A stretch of DNA of 64,000 nt from Costus lasius (GCA_027563935.2 CM050451.1:32069565-32133564), one strand, 5' to 3'; positions 1 through 10,902 are shown, counted from the first letter of the stretch. Notes: a model not told the origin generated them from the letters alone. Program-made: numbers and translations.

Positions 1-1812
1 CTGGGGAATCTACACTCTTTCTGGTTTTTGATGATTTTCAGGTATAAAGGCATGATTTTTAGGCGTTTTCCAGCAATTCCAGATACATGAATGAGTTGCC
101 ACCATCAAGAGGAGATTACACGTCAAATTTCATGAAGATTGGAGCTTCAGACCAAATTACGGCAGGGCCATAATCTATATTATGGTACCGTATTTTCACC
201 GGCTACCATAATATCAGAGCACTGTCGTAATTTGGGAATTTTTCATCCAGAAATAATTTTGAAAATTACGGCACTACCGTAAAGATTTTCATGGGCCGTA
301 ATTTGGAACGCTTTTCGACCAGAAATTTTGGCTGAAATTACGGTACTACCGTAACCAATATTACGGTGCTGTAATTGCCAGATGGTTTCGATCCAAGAAC
401 TCGACTGAAATTACGGCAGTGCCGTAACCAAAAATACGGCCGTAATTACAACCTAGAGACGCAATTTTCACGATCAAATTTGAGTCCGATTTTTGCAAGA
501 TCGATTGCGGACGATCCAGGCCATAAAATTCGAAGTTGTAAGAAGCAAAAGAAGAGCTTTCGATGAGACGAGGGAGGAGACACCAAAAGCCCTAAATTTC
601 ATCCACTGACAAAGGAGAAATCGTGTTTCACACCGCCGACCTAGGTTTCATTGCCGGGATGCATACAGCGCATCTCCGGCCATGAAATTTGAAGGGAAGC
701 TACGCCTAGAGCAAGAGGACATACCCCAGAAGTTTCAACGCGAAAGGGTCTCGATCGGAGGAGAAATCTATGAAAAACCTAGCGCCGGCACTGTTCATAC
801 CAAATTACGGCTATAATTTTCATTACAGCCATGTGGTTATTCGTTCTTCCCCTTTCTTTTTGATTTCTAATCACTAGAAACTATGGTTTATTGTAATCTT
901 TTCTCCATGCTAGCTTAAACCTTTTGTGGGACATGGGGGAGTAATTCCCTTTGATTTCTTAATGACTAGATAAACTTTTCACTACTTCGTCACGTATAAT
1001 TTTAGCATGATAATTCTACTTTTGTGATAATTGTTCTTTGATTCTCCATAGATTTATGTTATTAATCTTGTTTTAGAGTTTTTGCAATAAGGACCGAAAG
1101 GTGACTTGCTTGAGAACTCGGAACCCTAAAATTGCATGATAGAAACTTACTGTAAGAAATTAGGTTAGTTCTTGTTTCTTGATTTTAGAATAATAATTGC
1201 CATGTTTAATAATATAAATCTAGGATTGAGTCAATTTATCAAACATGAAGATCTTGTGCAAAAGTAAGGATCGGAACATTGGAGAACCTTAAGTAGAACT
1301 TGTGTTGAGACTCAGATGCACGAAAGTGATCCTTGAGATTCCACTCGAGATGATCCACTTAGAATTCGGATGCACAAAAGTGATCCTTGAGTTCTATGAT
1401 GGATGATTTACTTATTTTTAGCTTGGGATAGATCTTGCGCGAAAGCGAGGATCGGTCCCTGCATGATTGTCTACACGAAAGTGAGATAATCCTTTTATGA
1501 AGTAAATTGTACCTTTATCATGATAAAATTAAACTGATGAATTTCTATTTATATCTAGTCATAGAAAAAAAGTGGATGAAACCCTAGTCTCAGTTTCTCT
1601 CTCTGGTATTTTCGTTAGCTTTCGATAATTCACTTACATAGTTTCGACTGCCTAGATAGTAAGAAATCGATTATTCGGTACTTGACAAATGAGTTCTCTG
1701 TGGGATCAAAATTTTTTATTACTTCGAGTATTCGTGCACTTGCGGACACAACAAGTTTTTGGTGGCAACGCCAGAAATAAGTTTCTGTCGAGCTACTTGT
1801 TGGGATACAACA
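1..1812 (+). repeat. 5' LTR of element A (5' end outside window)
   Basis: Position 1 aligns with 9138 of the 3' LTR, so about 101 bp are missing on the left. The first 470 bp carry many TTACGG arms in both orientations. The block 1228-1812 is repeated at 15765-16349. It holds five short CACGAAAGTGA-type repeats and ends ...GATACAACA directly before the primer-binding site. Confidence 0.85.
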
Positions 1813-1818
1813 AGTTTT

Positions 1819-1838
1819 TGACGCCATTGCCGGAGACC
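1819..1838 (+). promoter_or_regulatory. Primer-binding site of element A
   Basis: TGACGCCATTGCCGGAGACC follows the LTR by a 6-base spacer. It is a mutated form of the TGGCGCCGTTGCCGGGGA type that, from memory, is complementary to plant tRNA-Asp and used by Athila elements. Element B has the same site in minus orientation next to 27055. Confidence 0.7.
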
Positions 1839-1961
1839 TTGGTTTTTGTGAATATTGAAGATATTCGGAGTATTGCTAGACTAGGTTTTATTTTCTGTTT
1901 TTTATTCTATTTTTTTGTTTATTTTCTTTTCTCTTGAAATCATTTGATCTATCTACTTAGC

Positions 1962-4900
1962 ATGCGCTGGAATCTTAGATCAGGACCTCTTATACCTTTT
2001 GATCATGAGATAAATAAAACTCTTAGACTGTGCAGGAAGTTGAGATTTGAGAAAAGTCAACAAGAAGAGGAAGAAGTGACCATGGCAGAACAAAGATCAC
2101 TTAGGGACTATGCAGCCCCTAATCCACGAGAGATTCATTCTAGCATTGCTAGACCAGTGATAGAGGCTAACAATTTTGAAATAAAGCCTGCTTTCTTATC
2201 CATGATTCAACAGAATCAGTTTGGAGGATCTCCTCTTGAAGATCCTAACCAACACCTTTCTTTATTTCTTGAACGTTGTGATACAATTAAGATTAATGGA
2301 GTTTCTAACGATGCACTAAAATTAAGATTGTTTCCTTTTTCTCTTAGGGACCGAGCACGATCTTGGCTTCAAGCACAACCTACCGGTACTTTCACCACAC
2401 GGGAGCAACTGTCAAATGCCTTCTTGATGAAATATTTCCCACCAAGCAAGACCATCTAGATGAGAAATCAGATTTCAAGCTTTGCATAGAAGGATGGTGA
2501 ATCTTTTAGTGAGGCATGGGAGCGATTCAATGATTTACAACAGAAGTGTCCTCATGATGGCATTGAAAACTAGGTTTTAATTCATACATTTTATAATGGT
2601 TTGCTTTATAATACCAGACTAACTATTGATGCTGTTGTAGGAGGAGCTCTAATGAGCAAAACCAATGATGATGCTGTTGGGGTATGCCCTTAAGGCTAAT
2701 GTTTGAAGCCTTGGGATTGTAACAGTATCATGTATAAACCCTTGTGTTTATAAAGGCAATGGTTGTTATTCAGTTTGTTACATTGTCTGCTGCAATACAT
2801 GTGCTTCTGAATAATGTCTCAGAGCTGTTCAGCTTGGCTGACATGCTATGTGTCCTTAGTCGAGATATCTTGGTGAACATGAGACAGCCTTGATATGCTT
2901 AAGACTAATATGTGTTCTAATCTTATAGGATGCTTCGAGCATGAAATAAGATGTAGACTCATGGGTACATTGGATGTACTGGACAGACCCTACTAGGATA
3001 TTCAATTGCTTGTCACAATGTGAATAATCCTTGATTGCAACAAGTGGCACATTTCCTCTGACTTGAGATCACTTGTGTTTCTAAATGATGATTGTCATTG
3101 TTTTGAGGTAGTTCAATATCATTTGAAACATAATGGTTATAGACTATCTTGGATGGTGAGCTTGAGTCATGTTAGGGCACTAGTGATAGATAAAGGATGG
3201 CCGTCTCCTTCATTGGAGTGTGATGTTCTAAAGGGGCCCCCCCGGATGAGATGATTGAGAAAGTGTATGGCCATACCCAGGTGACTATGTTCATCTGATC
3301 TGATCATGCTCATCATATTGGAGCTACAGGCTTGACACGCTTGTCCAATAAGAACATCCAGTGGCAAAGGAATCATGTATGCCTGGTGAAGTGGATTCAC
3401 ACTTGTGCTGTGGTTTGGGTGTAGTCTTGGAAGACTCTTTCTTTTATATCGGGAGACAGTGATGTGTTGCTAGATACCCCTCACTGATCGTGATGACGTA
3501 AGTTATCGTTACCGACATTTAAAGGAAACCCTTAGGGTCGCACAATTTGATGATATGGCTTACTTAAGTCAGATCGTGTGGACTGAATTGTTTAGGTTCA
3601 GTTTAAAGGGATTTAATCTCTGATTGTGAGTGAGATCTGGTCTGATCATGTTTGATTGATTAGGGCTTGAGATCGGTAAGCTTCGATTGAGAGAATGGAT
3701 GCTAGATCGGTGAGATCAGGAGCATCAAGAGATCAACGGTCAGATCAAGAACCTTAGGGTTTAATGTGATCTGGACTAATGGCTTGGGTTAATTGGTCTT
3801 TGAACCAAACCAAAATTGAACCAGCTCATCATGTGAGCGCACGGTTCAAGTTAAGAGAAATATGCGATTGGGAAAAACCCTTGATCGCATGTTGAGGAGT
3901 GGCTTTCTATTTTTAGAAAGCATGATCACATACGTGACCACGCCTCACCTCTTCACGCCTATTGTTGTCGCCCCTCTCTTCTCGTGTGTTTTAGAGGCAC
4001 TCTCGTGGAAGAGGTTTTGACGACAAGGAAGAATCGCCAAGCAGTGGATCTCTCATCTTCTTCATCCCTTCTCACACGACAAGGTCACTTGGGGAACCTT
4101 GCTAGCACAAGGAGCGTCCAAGGAGCAAGCCATCGATCATCTTGTGTGTGGCGCTTTGGAGGAGAACCCCATCGTTCTCTCTTCTTCCTAGACACCATCT
4201 AAGCGATGGCCATGGTATGAGTCATTACCATTCTATTTCGATTGATTTTAAAGTTGATCATATATCATGCATTCGATCCCTAGAAACCCCTTCCGCTGCA
4301 TGTAAACCTCCATATGCGCCTATTAGGGTTTCGCTCCCCCTTGTTAGGGGACTTTCAGATGCTTTCAAATTGCATGGAGAGATGGCTTTGAATCATAACC
4401 AGTGGACTTCAGAGAGAGGAGTGCTTTATAAACCTTCCCAAGGTAAGAATGAAAGTGATGGCTGGCGCACCTTGGTAGAGAGTAGACTCTTTGTGCAACC
4501 GATTTGATTCATTTAAGATGCAAACTGCTGTTATTTCTTCATCTCTTGTTTGTGATATATGTGGTAACAATGGTCATGTCTCTGAAGATTGTAAAGTCAT
4601 TGCTAGTCAGGATAGTGAACATGTTAATGCATTAGGGAACTATAATCAAAGTATAAACAATGATCCCTATTCTGGTACCTACAACCCTGGATGGAGAAAT
4701 CACCCCAACCAGTCTTGGAAAAACAACAACAATGTAGGGGGGACAAACTAAAAATAGAGGATACCAACAAAAGCCAAATCAAAATTCAAATATTGAGTCC
4801 ATGCTAGAAAAGTTCATGCAAAACCAAAGCAAAGAAATTGAAGATCTTGAGGGAATGGTTAGTCAACTTGCATCTCAAGTAGGATCTTTAGCAGCCCACA

Positions 4901-5244
4901 ACAAAATCTTGGAAAATCAAATAGCACAACAAGCTAGTAGTTCTTACAGACCCCCTGGAAAATTACCTGCTAAACCTGAGTTGAACCCTTGGGAGCACTG
5001 TAATGCTATTATCACTAGAAGTGGGAGACAATTAGAGGAATCCAAAGGGAAAGTTGTGATCAATGAAGAAGATCCTAATGCTGATCATGATGATGAATTA
5101 GAGTTAGAAATGAGCAAACCCAAGCTAGTTTGCCACCTCAAAAGGGTGATGAACCAAAAGGGGATGTGCCATGTGAGAATGATGATTCTAAACCTAATTT
5201 ACCTCCACCTTATAGGCCACCTATACCCTTTCCACGATGGTTAA
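1962..5244 (+). pseudogene. Athila-type gag, broken and split by solo LTR F1
   Basis: Gag capsid/nucleocapsid gene. The first ATG is at 1962. The capsid part contains the Athila-like block with ANNFEIKP, QNQFGG, then LRLFPFSLRDRARSWL. In-frame TAG codons stand at 2457, 2487 and 2571. Solo LTR F1 is inserted at 2674, and gag resumes at 4358. A frameshift near 4490 leads to the zinc knuckle CDICGNNGHVSEDC (about 4552-4593, C-x2-C-x4-H-x4-C, intact). A second shift in the G run near 4740 leads to the coiled-coil part at 4801-5244. At least three nonsense codons and two frameshifts make it non-functional. Gag would have packaged the element RNA in cytoplasmic particles. Confidence 0.85.
2675..4357 (+). 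mobile_element. Solo LTR F1 (Copia-type, F family)
   Basis: 1683 bp, beginning TGTTGGGGTATGCCC and ending ...GGGGACTTTCA, with identical 5-bp target duplications gatgc at 2670-2674 and 4358-4362. There is no internal region, so it is a solo LTR left by LTR-LTR recombination. It interrupts the gag of A between the two halves of a conserved segment. A second copy in minus orientation is F2 (33749-35450). ORFs read across it in either frame are not protein-like. It shares a GTATGGCCATAC-plus-poly(G) block with the LTRs of Copia element G, which suggests the same lineage. Confidence 0.85.
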
Positions 5245-6180
5245 TGCAAGCAAAACTTGATAAACAATTTGTCAAATTTCTTGAAGTGTTAAAAAAGCTT
5301 TACATTAATATTCCTTTTACTGAAGCTATATCTCAAATGCCATCATATGCAAAAATTTTAAAAGAAATCTTATCTAAAAAAAGAAAAATTGAGGACTATG
5401 GTACTTGTAATGTGGCTTTAACTGAGGATTGCAGTGCTGTCATTCAAAATAAATTGCCACCAAAACTAAAGGTTCCAGGTAGTTTCTCTGTACCATGTTC
5501 TATTGGAAGCATGGCTTTTGACCGAGACTTATTTGATTTGGAAGCATGGCTTTTGACCGAGCCTAATGCCCTTATCTATTTGCAGGAAACTAGACATTGG
5601 AGAGCTTAAACCCACATCCATATCTTTACAGCTTGCTGATAGCTCGGTAAAGTATCCTATAGGTATTCTAGAGAATGTTCCTATCAAGGTAGGTGAATTT
5701 TTTATACCTGCTGATTTTGTAGTGCTTGACATGGAAGAAAATCATAAAAATCTCATAATTCTTGGTAGACCCTTTTTGGCTACTGCTGGAGCACATATAG
5801 ATGTTAAAAAAGGAAAAATCACTTTTGATATTTGTGAAAAAATAATTGAATTTGATCTTGCTGATTCTTTGACTAAACTTTCATATTCTGGATCGTGTTG
5901 TAGCATTGACATAGTTGATGATGTTGTTTATGATGTTTGTAATTTATTTGATCAATCCTCTAATAGCGAAACTCATAATTTTTCTGAGGATATTGATAGA
6001 GGATTACAGGAGAAAGGACTTCAAAATTCTGAGAAGAAGAAGAAAAAGAGAAGAAGAAGAAGAAGAGGCTCTAGATTGTTTGATAAAGGAAAGAAGATGT
6101 TGAGTAAATTTAGACACTGTTTTAGGACTGAGCCTTATGTGATTGAAAGAGATGCTCAAAACAAAGACAAATCAGAGTGA
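5130..6180 (+). pseudogene. Athila-type aspartic protease region, active site destroyed
   Basis: Continuation of the gag polyprotein. Residues around 5200-5490 give the usual linker into the retropepsin fold (PGSFSVPCSIG). The C-terminal half (5566-6180) keeps IPADFVVLDMEENH and ILGRPFLATAGAHIDVKKGK, typical of Athila protease. Where the catalytic D-x-G-A-S should stand, a 24-bp direct repeat (5503-5526 and 5538-5561) has replaced the sequence, and the frame changes near 5566. The tail is lysine/arginine rich (about 6030-6070). The stop at 6180 comes just before the block that in complete Athila elements follows integrase, so RT and integrase are deleted. Non-functional. Confidence 0.8.
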
Positions 6181-7089
6181 AAATTGAGAAATTCAAGATC
6201 AAATCTGAGTGCAAAAGGGTCAAGCTAAAGACCTTTAAATTAGCGCTTCTTGGGAGGCAACCCATGCTTTCTAACTTTAGTTTGCTTTATTTTATTTACT
6301 TTTTTCTTAGTTTACCCTTAGAACTAATTTTTTCTTTTATTTTTGTAGGTAAGCAACTTTTGGCGCAAATTACAGCACTATCATAATTCACATTACGGTA
6401 CCGTAATTCTTGTCAATTTCGGATAGAAAGTTTTGACGAGATAACGGTACTGTCGTAAGTATTTTCACGGTACTGTATTTTGTGTACAAAATCTTTCTGA
6501 GAGTTTCATTGCTTTTACGGCACTGCCGTAACGAATTCCACGGTGCCATATTTCTGAGTTGATTTTTTATTATTTTATTTTCCTACAAAAAAAATTAATT
6601 TTTTACGGCACTACTGTTTTCAATTTAACGGCGCCGTAATTTTGACTGTTTTATCATCAGAGAATATCGAGCAAAATACGGCATTGTCGTAACCATTTTT
6701 GTGGTACCGTATTTGCTACAGATTTTGGACCCGAGAGTTTTCTGAATATTACGGCAGTACCGTAAGCTTTTTCATGATACCGTAATTAGGAACGTTTTTT
6801 GACCCGAGAGTTAGGATGAAATTACGGTACTACCGTATTCAATTTATGGCCCGTGTTTTTTAATTTCGCCAGATTACGGCACTGCTGTAATGGATTTTAC
6901 GGCCATAATTCTATTTTTAAACGCGATTCTTGTGCCCTTTTTTAGGGTTTTCTAGGCTGTGTTTTAGGTTTTCTCACTTGTTCTCACTCGTTCGAGCACT
7001 GACCTTCGAACTCCGACCATCTCCGACCTTCAGAGCTCACCGGCGACCTTTCCTTTCCGGTTATCGCCACCGATCTGGTACTCTTTCTG
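6181..7089 (+). other. Non-coding spacer of element A with TTACGG inverted repeats
   Basis: Begins with the AGCGCTTCTTGGGAGGCAAC block (6242-6261), which also occurs in B on the minus strand near 25555. From about 6366 to 6915 there is a run of TTACGG arms and their complements separated by AT-rich DNA. The last 150 bp are richer in CCGACC. No ORF is supported. Confidence 0.6.
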
Positions 7090-7830
7090 ATGAAACACAT
7101 GGATAAAGTGGCTAGGGCGAAAAAGGGAGCAATTGTAATAGGAGGGCTGATTACACTTATAGCCCTGCATCTGAATGTTGAGCCATATGGAATAGAATTG
7201 GCAAGGGGGAATGCAAGGCTTGATCTTAAGTCTTGCATGGCAATGAAAATGATAGTTAGAGAAGGGGATGTCTTTTGTTTGGTCCTTGGACCAAATGCCC
7301 TTACTCTACCATTACCCCATGTAGAGAAGACCACTGTAAAAGAAAGAGCGCATTTGAAGCTTTCACCGAGCACCACCGAGGCTGCCTTTACACCACCGTT
7401 GAGTGCAGTTCCACCACCGCCCACTTGGGGTGGAAGAGATGATCCTTATGGTATGGAGTCACCATCTCATCGGCCTACTGATCCTACTCCCCCAGCTGCT
7501 GATTCTTCCCACAGACCTACTGGAGGATAGTCTTGTGCTTTTGACCCCGGATTCCAGGCACTCTCCTCAGAGATATATCGTCAGGGACATCGTATGGAGA
7601 GGATGATGGACACCATGGGCCAGATGAAGGACTCGATGCATCACCTTCACTACGATGTGGAGCATCTCAGCAACTATATGGAAGAGATGGGAAATTTCTT
7701 ATATGATCATTTTGGATTCCAGGACTTGAGGAGAGGTGGAGACCATAGCAGGCACAAGAGAGAGCAGCCCTTTAATCCTACGGATGCGGCAGAGGAGGAC
7801 ACAGAGGAGATTAGATCAGATGATGAGTAG
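7090..7830 (+). pseudogene. Truncated second ORF of element A (Athila ORF-like)
   Basis: One reading frame with a single TAG at 7528. The first 70 codons contain a segment (GGLITLIALHLNVEPYGIEL) resembling the ORF found downstream of pol in Athila elements, remembered as the ATHILA ORF-1 family. A proline-rich linker with repeated P-P-T and S-H-R-P-T follows. The C-terminal half (7594-7830) is methionine and glutamate/histidine rich, looks helical, and ends in an acidic tail. The family's ORF is longer at its N-terminus, so this copy seems 5'-truncated by the deletion that removed pol. Function unknown. Confidence 0.55.
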
Positions 7831-9036
7831 AGTTTTGTGAGTATCCCTTTTTCTTATTTCTTTGCATTCTATTTTCCTTATCTTACTTATATTTCATTTG
7901 TTTTTAGGAGGGATAACTCTACAAACTTGTTGTGTCTACTGCTGCTATATGCTTTGATGACTATTTCGATGTGGTTGTATGATGATGATATTGATTTCTA
8001 TTTCGATGGGGTTGTATTATCACATTTTGATATTGATGGTTATTTCGATACGGTTGTATGATGATATTTTGAGCACCCTATGGAGGTGCATGCTTGTTGT
8101 TATAACATTGTGTTAATTTCATGAGTAATGAATATATTTTTATGATGATATGATTGATTTATGGCCTGGTCTATATTTTTAAGGAATTTATTGTTGATGA
8201 CTTGTATGATTCTACTGATGGTAAATGAACTCATGCTTGTAATTAGGTCTAGGTATATCATGCCGAATTTATTTCTTTAATATATATCTACTTTTGAAAT
8301 TTTTCATTGATTGATGAATGAGATTTTAGGTGGATATATTGTTTGAAGAATTTGATTTAAAAGTGAAACTACTTGTTAAATAAAATTAGCATATGAGTGT
8401 AATTTTGAATTGATGTCAATAGATTAGTCTAGTTGATGTTTAGTCTATTTGCTATTTGCTATTTGTTGGGAAGAAAGAATCCTAAATCCAGAAATAGTGA
8501 GTGGCTCCCCTACTTGGCATTGTGTAAAATTGACAGTGGTACCGAAGATATGGGTTGAAGTCTAAAAAGAAAAAAAATTGAGAGAAAGAAAAAGAAAATG
8601 ACTCCTCTACTTGGCACTGTGTAAAATTAACAGTGGTACCTAAGACAAAAGTTGAAGTCCCAGAGAAAAAGTGTGTCTCTATGTGGGTACATACCATCAA
8701 AAACACAAAAAAGTATACTAGATTTTGAGTGGAAAAAGACTTTGAATATCCTATTCCTATAAACAAAAGTATAATAGATTTGAACTGAAAATTGGATGAA
8801 TTCATGAGATTGAAATTCTAATTTTTATACGAGTTGTGAAGTTTTATTTGATTAAGTTGTGGATCTTGAGGATAGAATTCAAAGGATGATATGTCTAGTT
8901 AAAGTTTTATGAATCAATTGGTGGATTTTTCATTAGTGATTGTATTTTAGAAATTTATTCTTCTTGAGAAAATCTATGCCTATGATCAATTTTTGATTTT
9001 TGCTTGAGGACAAGAAAAGTTTGAGACATATGCGTT
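7831..9036 (+). other. 3' untranslated region and polypurine tract of element A
   Basis: AT-rich, with no coding signal. At 8502-8660 a roughly 95-bp unit is present twice, each with a short hairpin (8518-8538 and 8615-8635) that also occurs twice in B. The purine-rich stretch before the LTR (about 9003-9025, GAGGACAAGAAAAG) is the probable polypurine tract. Confidence 0.6.
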
Positions 9037-9909
9037 TGATGACACCGAAATTTATAGTAAATTTTGTGTCATGTCATATATCTTTTTGTGTCAAAAATTA
9101 TGAACATTTGCTTATTTCTATGCCTTTTTATCAAATACTGCGGAATCTATACTCTTTCTAGTTTTTGATGATTTTCAGGTAAAAAGGCATGATTTTTAGG
9201 CGTTTTTCAGCAATTCCAGATGCATGAATGAGTTCCCACTATTAAAAAGAGATTACACGTCAAATTTCATGCAGATTGGAGCTTCAAACTAAATTACGGC
9301 AGGGCTGTAATCAATATTATGGTACCGTATTTTCACCAGCTACTGTAATATCAGAGTACTGCCGTTTGGAAATTTTTCATCTAGAAAGAATTTCGGAAAT
9401 TACGGCACTACCGTAAAGATTTTCACGGGCCGTAATTTGAAACTCTTTTCGACCAGAAATTTTGGCTGAAATTACGGCACTGCCGTAACCAATATTACGG
9501 TGCCATAATTGCTAGATGGTTTCGATCTGAGAACTCGACTGAAATTACGGCAGTGCCGTAACCAAAAATACGGCGTAATTACAACCTGGAGACGCAATTT
9601 TCTCAGTCAAATTTGATTCCGATTTTTGCGGGATCGATTGCGGATGATCCGGGCCATAAAATTCAAAGCTGTAAGAAGCAAAAGAATAGCTTTCGATGAG
9701 ACGAGAGAGGAGACACCAAAATCCCTAAATTTCATCCACTAACAAAGGAGAAATCGAGTTTCATGCCGCCGACCTAAGTTTCGTTGCCAGGACGCGTACA
9801 GCGCATCTCCGGTTGTGAAATTTGAAGGGAAGCTTCGCCTGGAGCAAGAGGACATACCCCAGAAGTTTCAACGTGAAGGGGTCTCGATCGGAGGAGAAAT
9901 CAATGAAAA
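9037..9909 (+). repeat. 3' LTR of element A, first part
   Basis: Starts TGATGACACC and aligns with the 5' LTR up to its position 780. It carries the same TTACGG inverted-repeat set (9293-9590). The match stops in ATGAAAA, where D begins. The LTR segment equal to 781-1227 is missing. Confidence 0.85.
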
Positions 9910-10345
9910 CTGTCAGCTATGAACGGACTTGATGTTTTCGATCCTAATGCCGTTTGATTAGGATCAATTTGATCGCTCATGTAAGGAACATACAGTTTTT
10001 AGCAAACTGTCAGCTATAAACGGACTTGACATTTTTGATCTTAATGTCGTTTGATTATGATCAATTTGATCGCTCATGTAAGGAGCATATAGTTTTTAGC
10101 AAACTGTCAGCTATGAACGGACTTGATGTCTTGATCCTATTGCCGTTTGACTAGGATCGATTTTGTGCTCATTTAAGGAGCTTACAATTTTTGGTAAATT
10201 ATCAACCATAAACGGACATGATATCTAGAACCTATTGCCGTTTGACTAGGATCAATTTTGCACTCGTTTAAGGAGCTTACAATTTTTGGTAAATTGTCAA
10301 CCATAAACGGACTTGATGTCTTGATCCTATTGCCGTTTGACTAGG
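9910..10345. repeat. Tandem repeat, five units of about 97 bp
   Basis: The phrase AACGGACTTGATG recurs at about 9922, 10019, 10116, 10211 (variant) and 10316. Units contain GATCCTAAT and ATTAGGATC as inverted arms around GCCGTTTG. It lies in the leader of D. Confidence 0.85.
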
Positions 10346-10883
10346 ATCAATGTAATAGGTATATTAATTGGTTGCCCCCATCTTAGATTATGGTTCTCAT
10401 TACAAATGAGTTCCTCCTCTCTACCACATCATAGATTTCTTTCTTCAAGATAATGATATCCCTTGAGTCAACCCTTTAATTCTTTCCTTGATTGTTTCTT
10501 GTCACAAAGAATAAGGTTCCACCTTATGTTGATCTCCTCAATTATGGTATATCATCCCTTTATGAGACAGAAGTCATATCTACCATTTGAGGTGCCCCCA
10601 TCTTGGAGTAAGGGAATTCATCTTTGATCCAAGTACTTATTGTGCTTACAGTTGCTAGGTCATAAACAATGACCAAACTATTGATCGATATCTTGCATGT
10701 ATCCAGGTGTGGATGAAACTAGAGCCTCAACCATGGAACCAAAGAGTATATCCTTTGCTCCAAAGATAGTTGACAATTCAAGAGATGAAAGCCCGAGTGT
10801 TCCTTCAAATAGAGATTCTTCATTGCTATCATAAGAGCAGGAAAGGTTTAATATATATATCACAAAGATGAAAGGAGAAGCCA
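10346..10883 (-). other. Leader region of element D
   Basis: Unique-looking sequence between the tandem repeat and the primer-binding site. A minus-strand ORF of 61 codons (10863-10678) could be the start of a leader or gag protein, but I recognise no motif. Confidence 0.35.
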
Positions 10884-10902
10884 GGTCCCACCGGGCGTGC
10901 CA
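10884..10902 (-). promoter_or_regulatory. Primer-binding site of element D
   Basis: On the minus strand this reads TGGCACGCCCGGTGGGACC, five bases inside the LTR end at 10908. I recall this sequence downstream of many plant Tat-lineage LTRs. It fixes the orientation of D. Confidence 0.7.
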
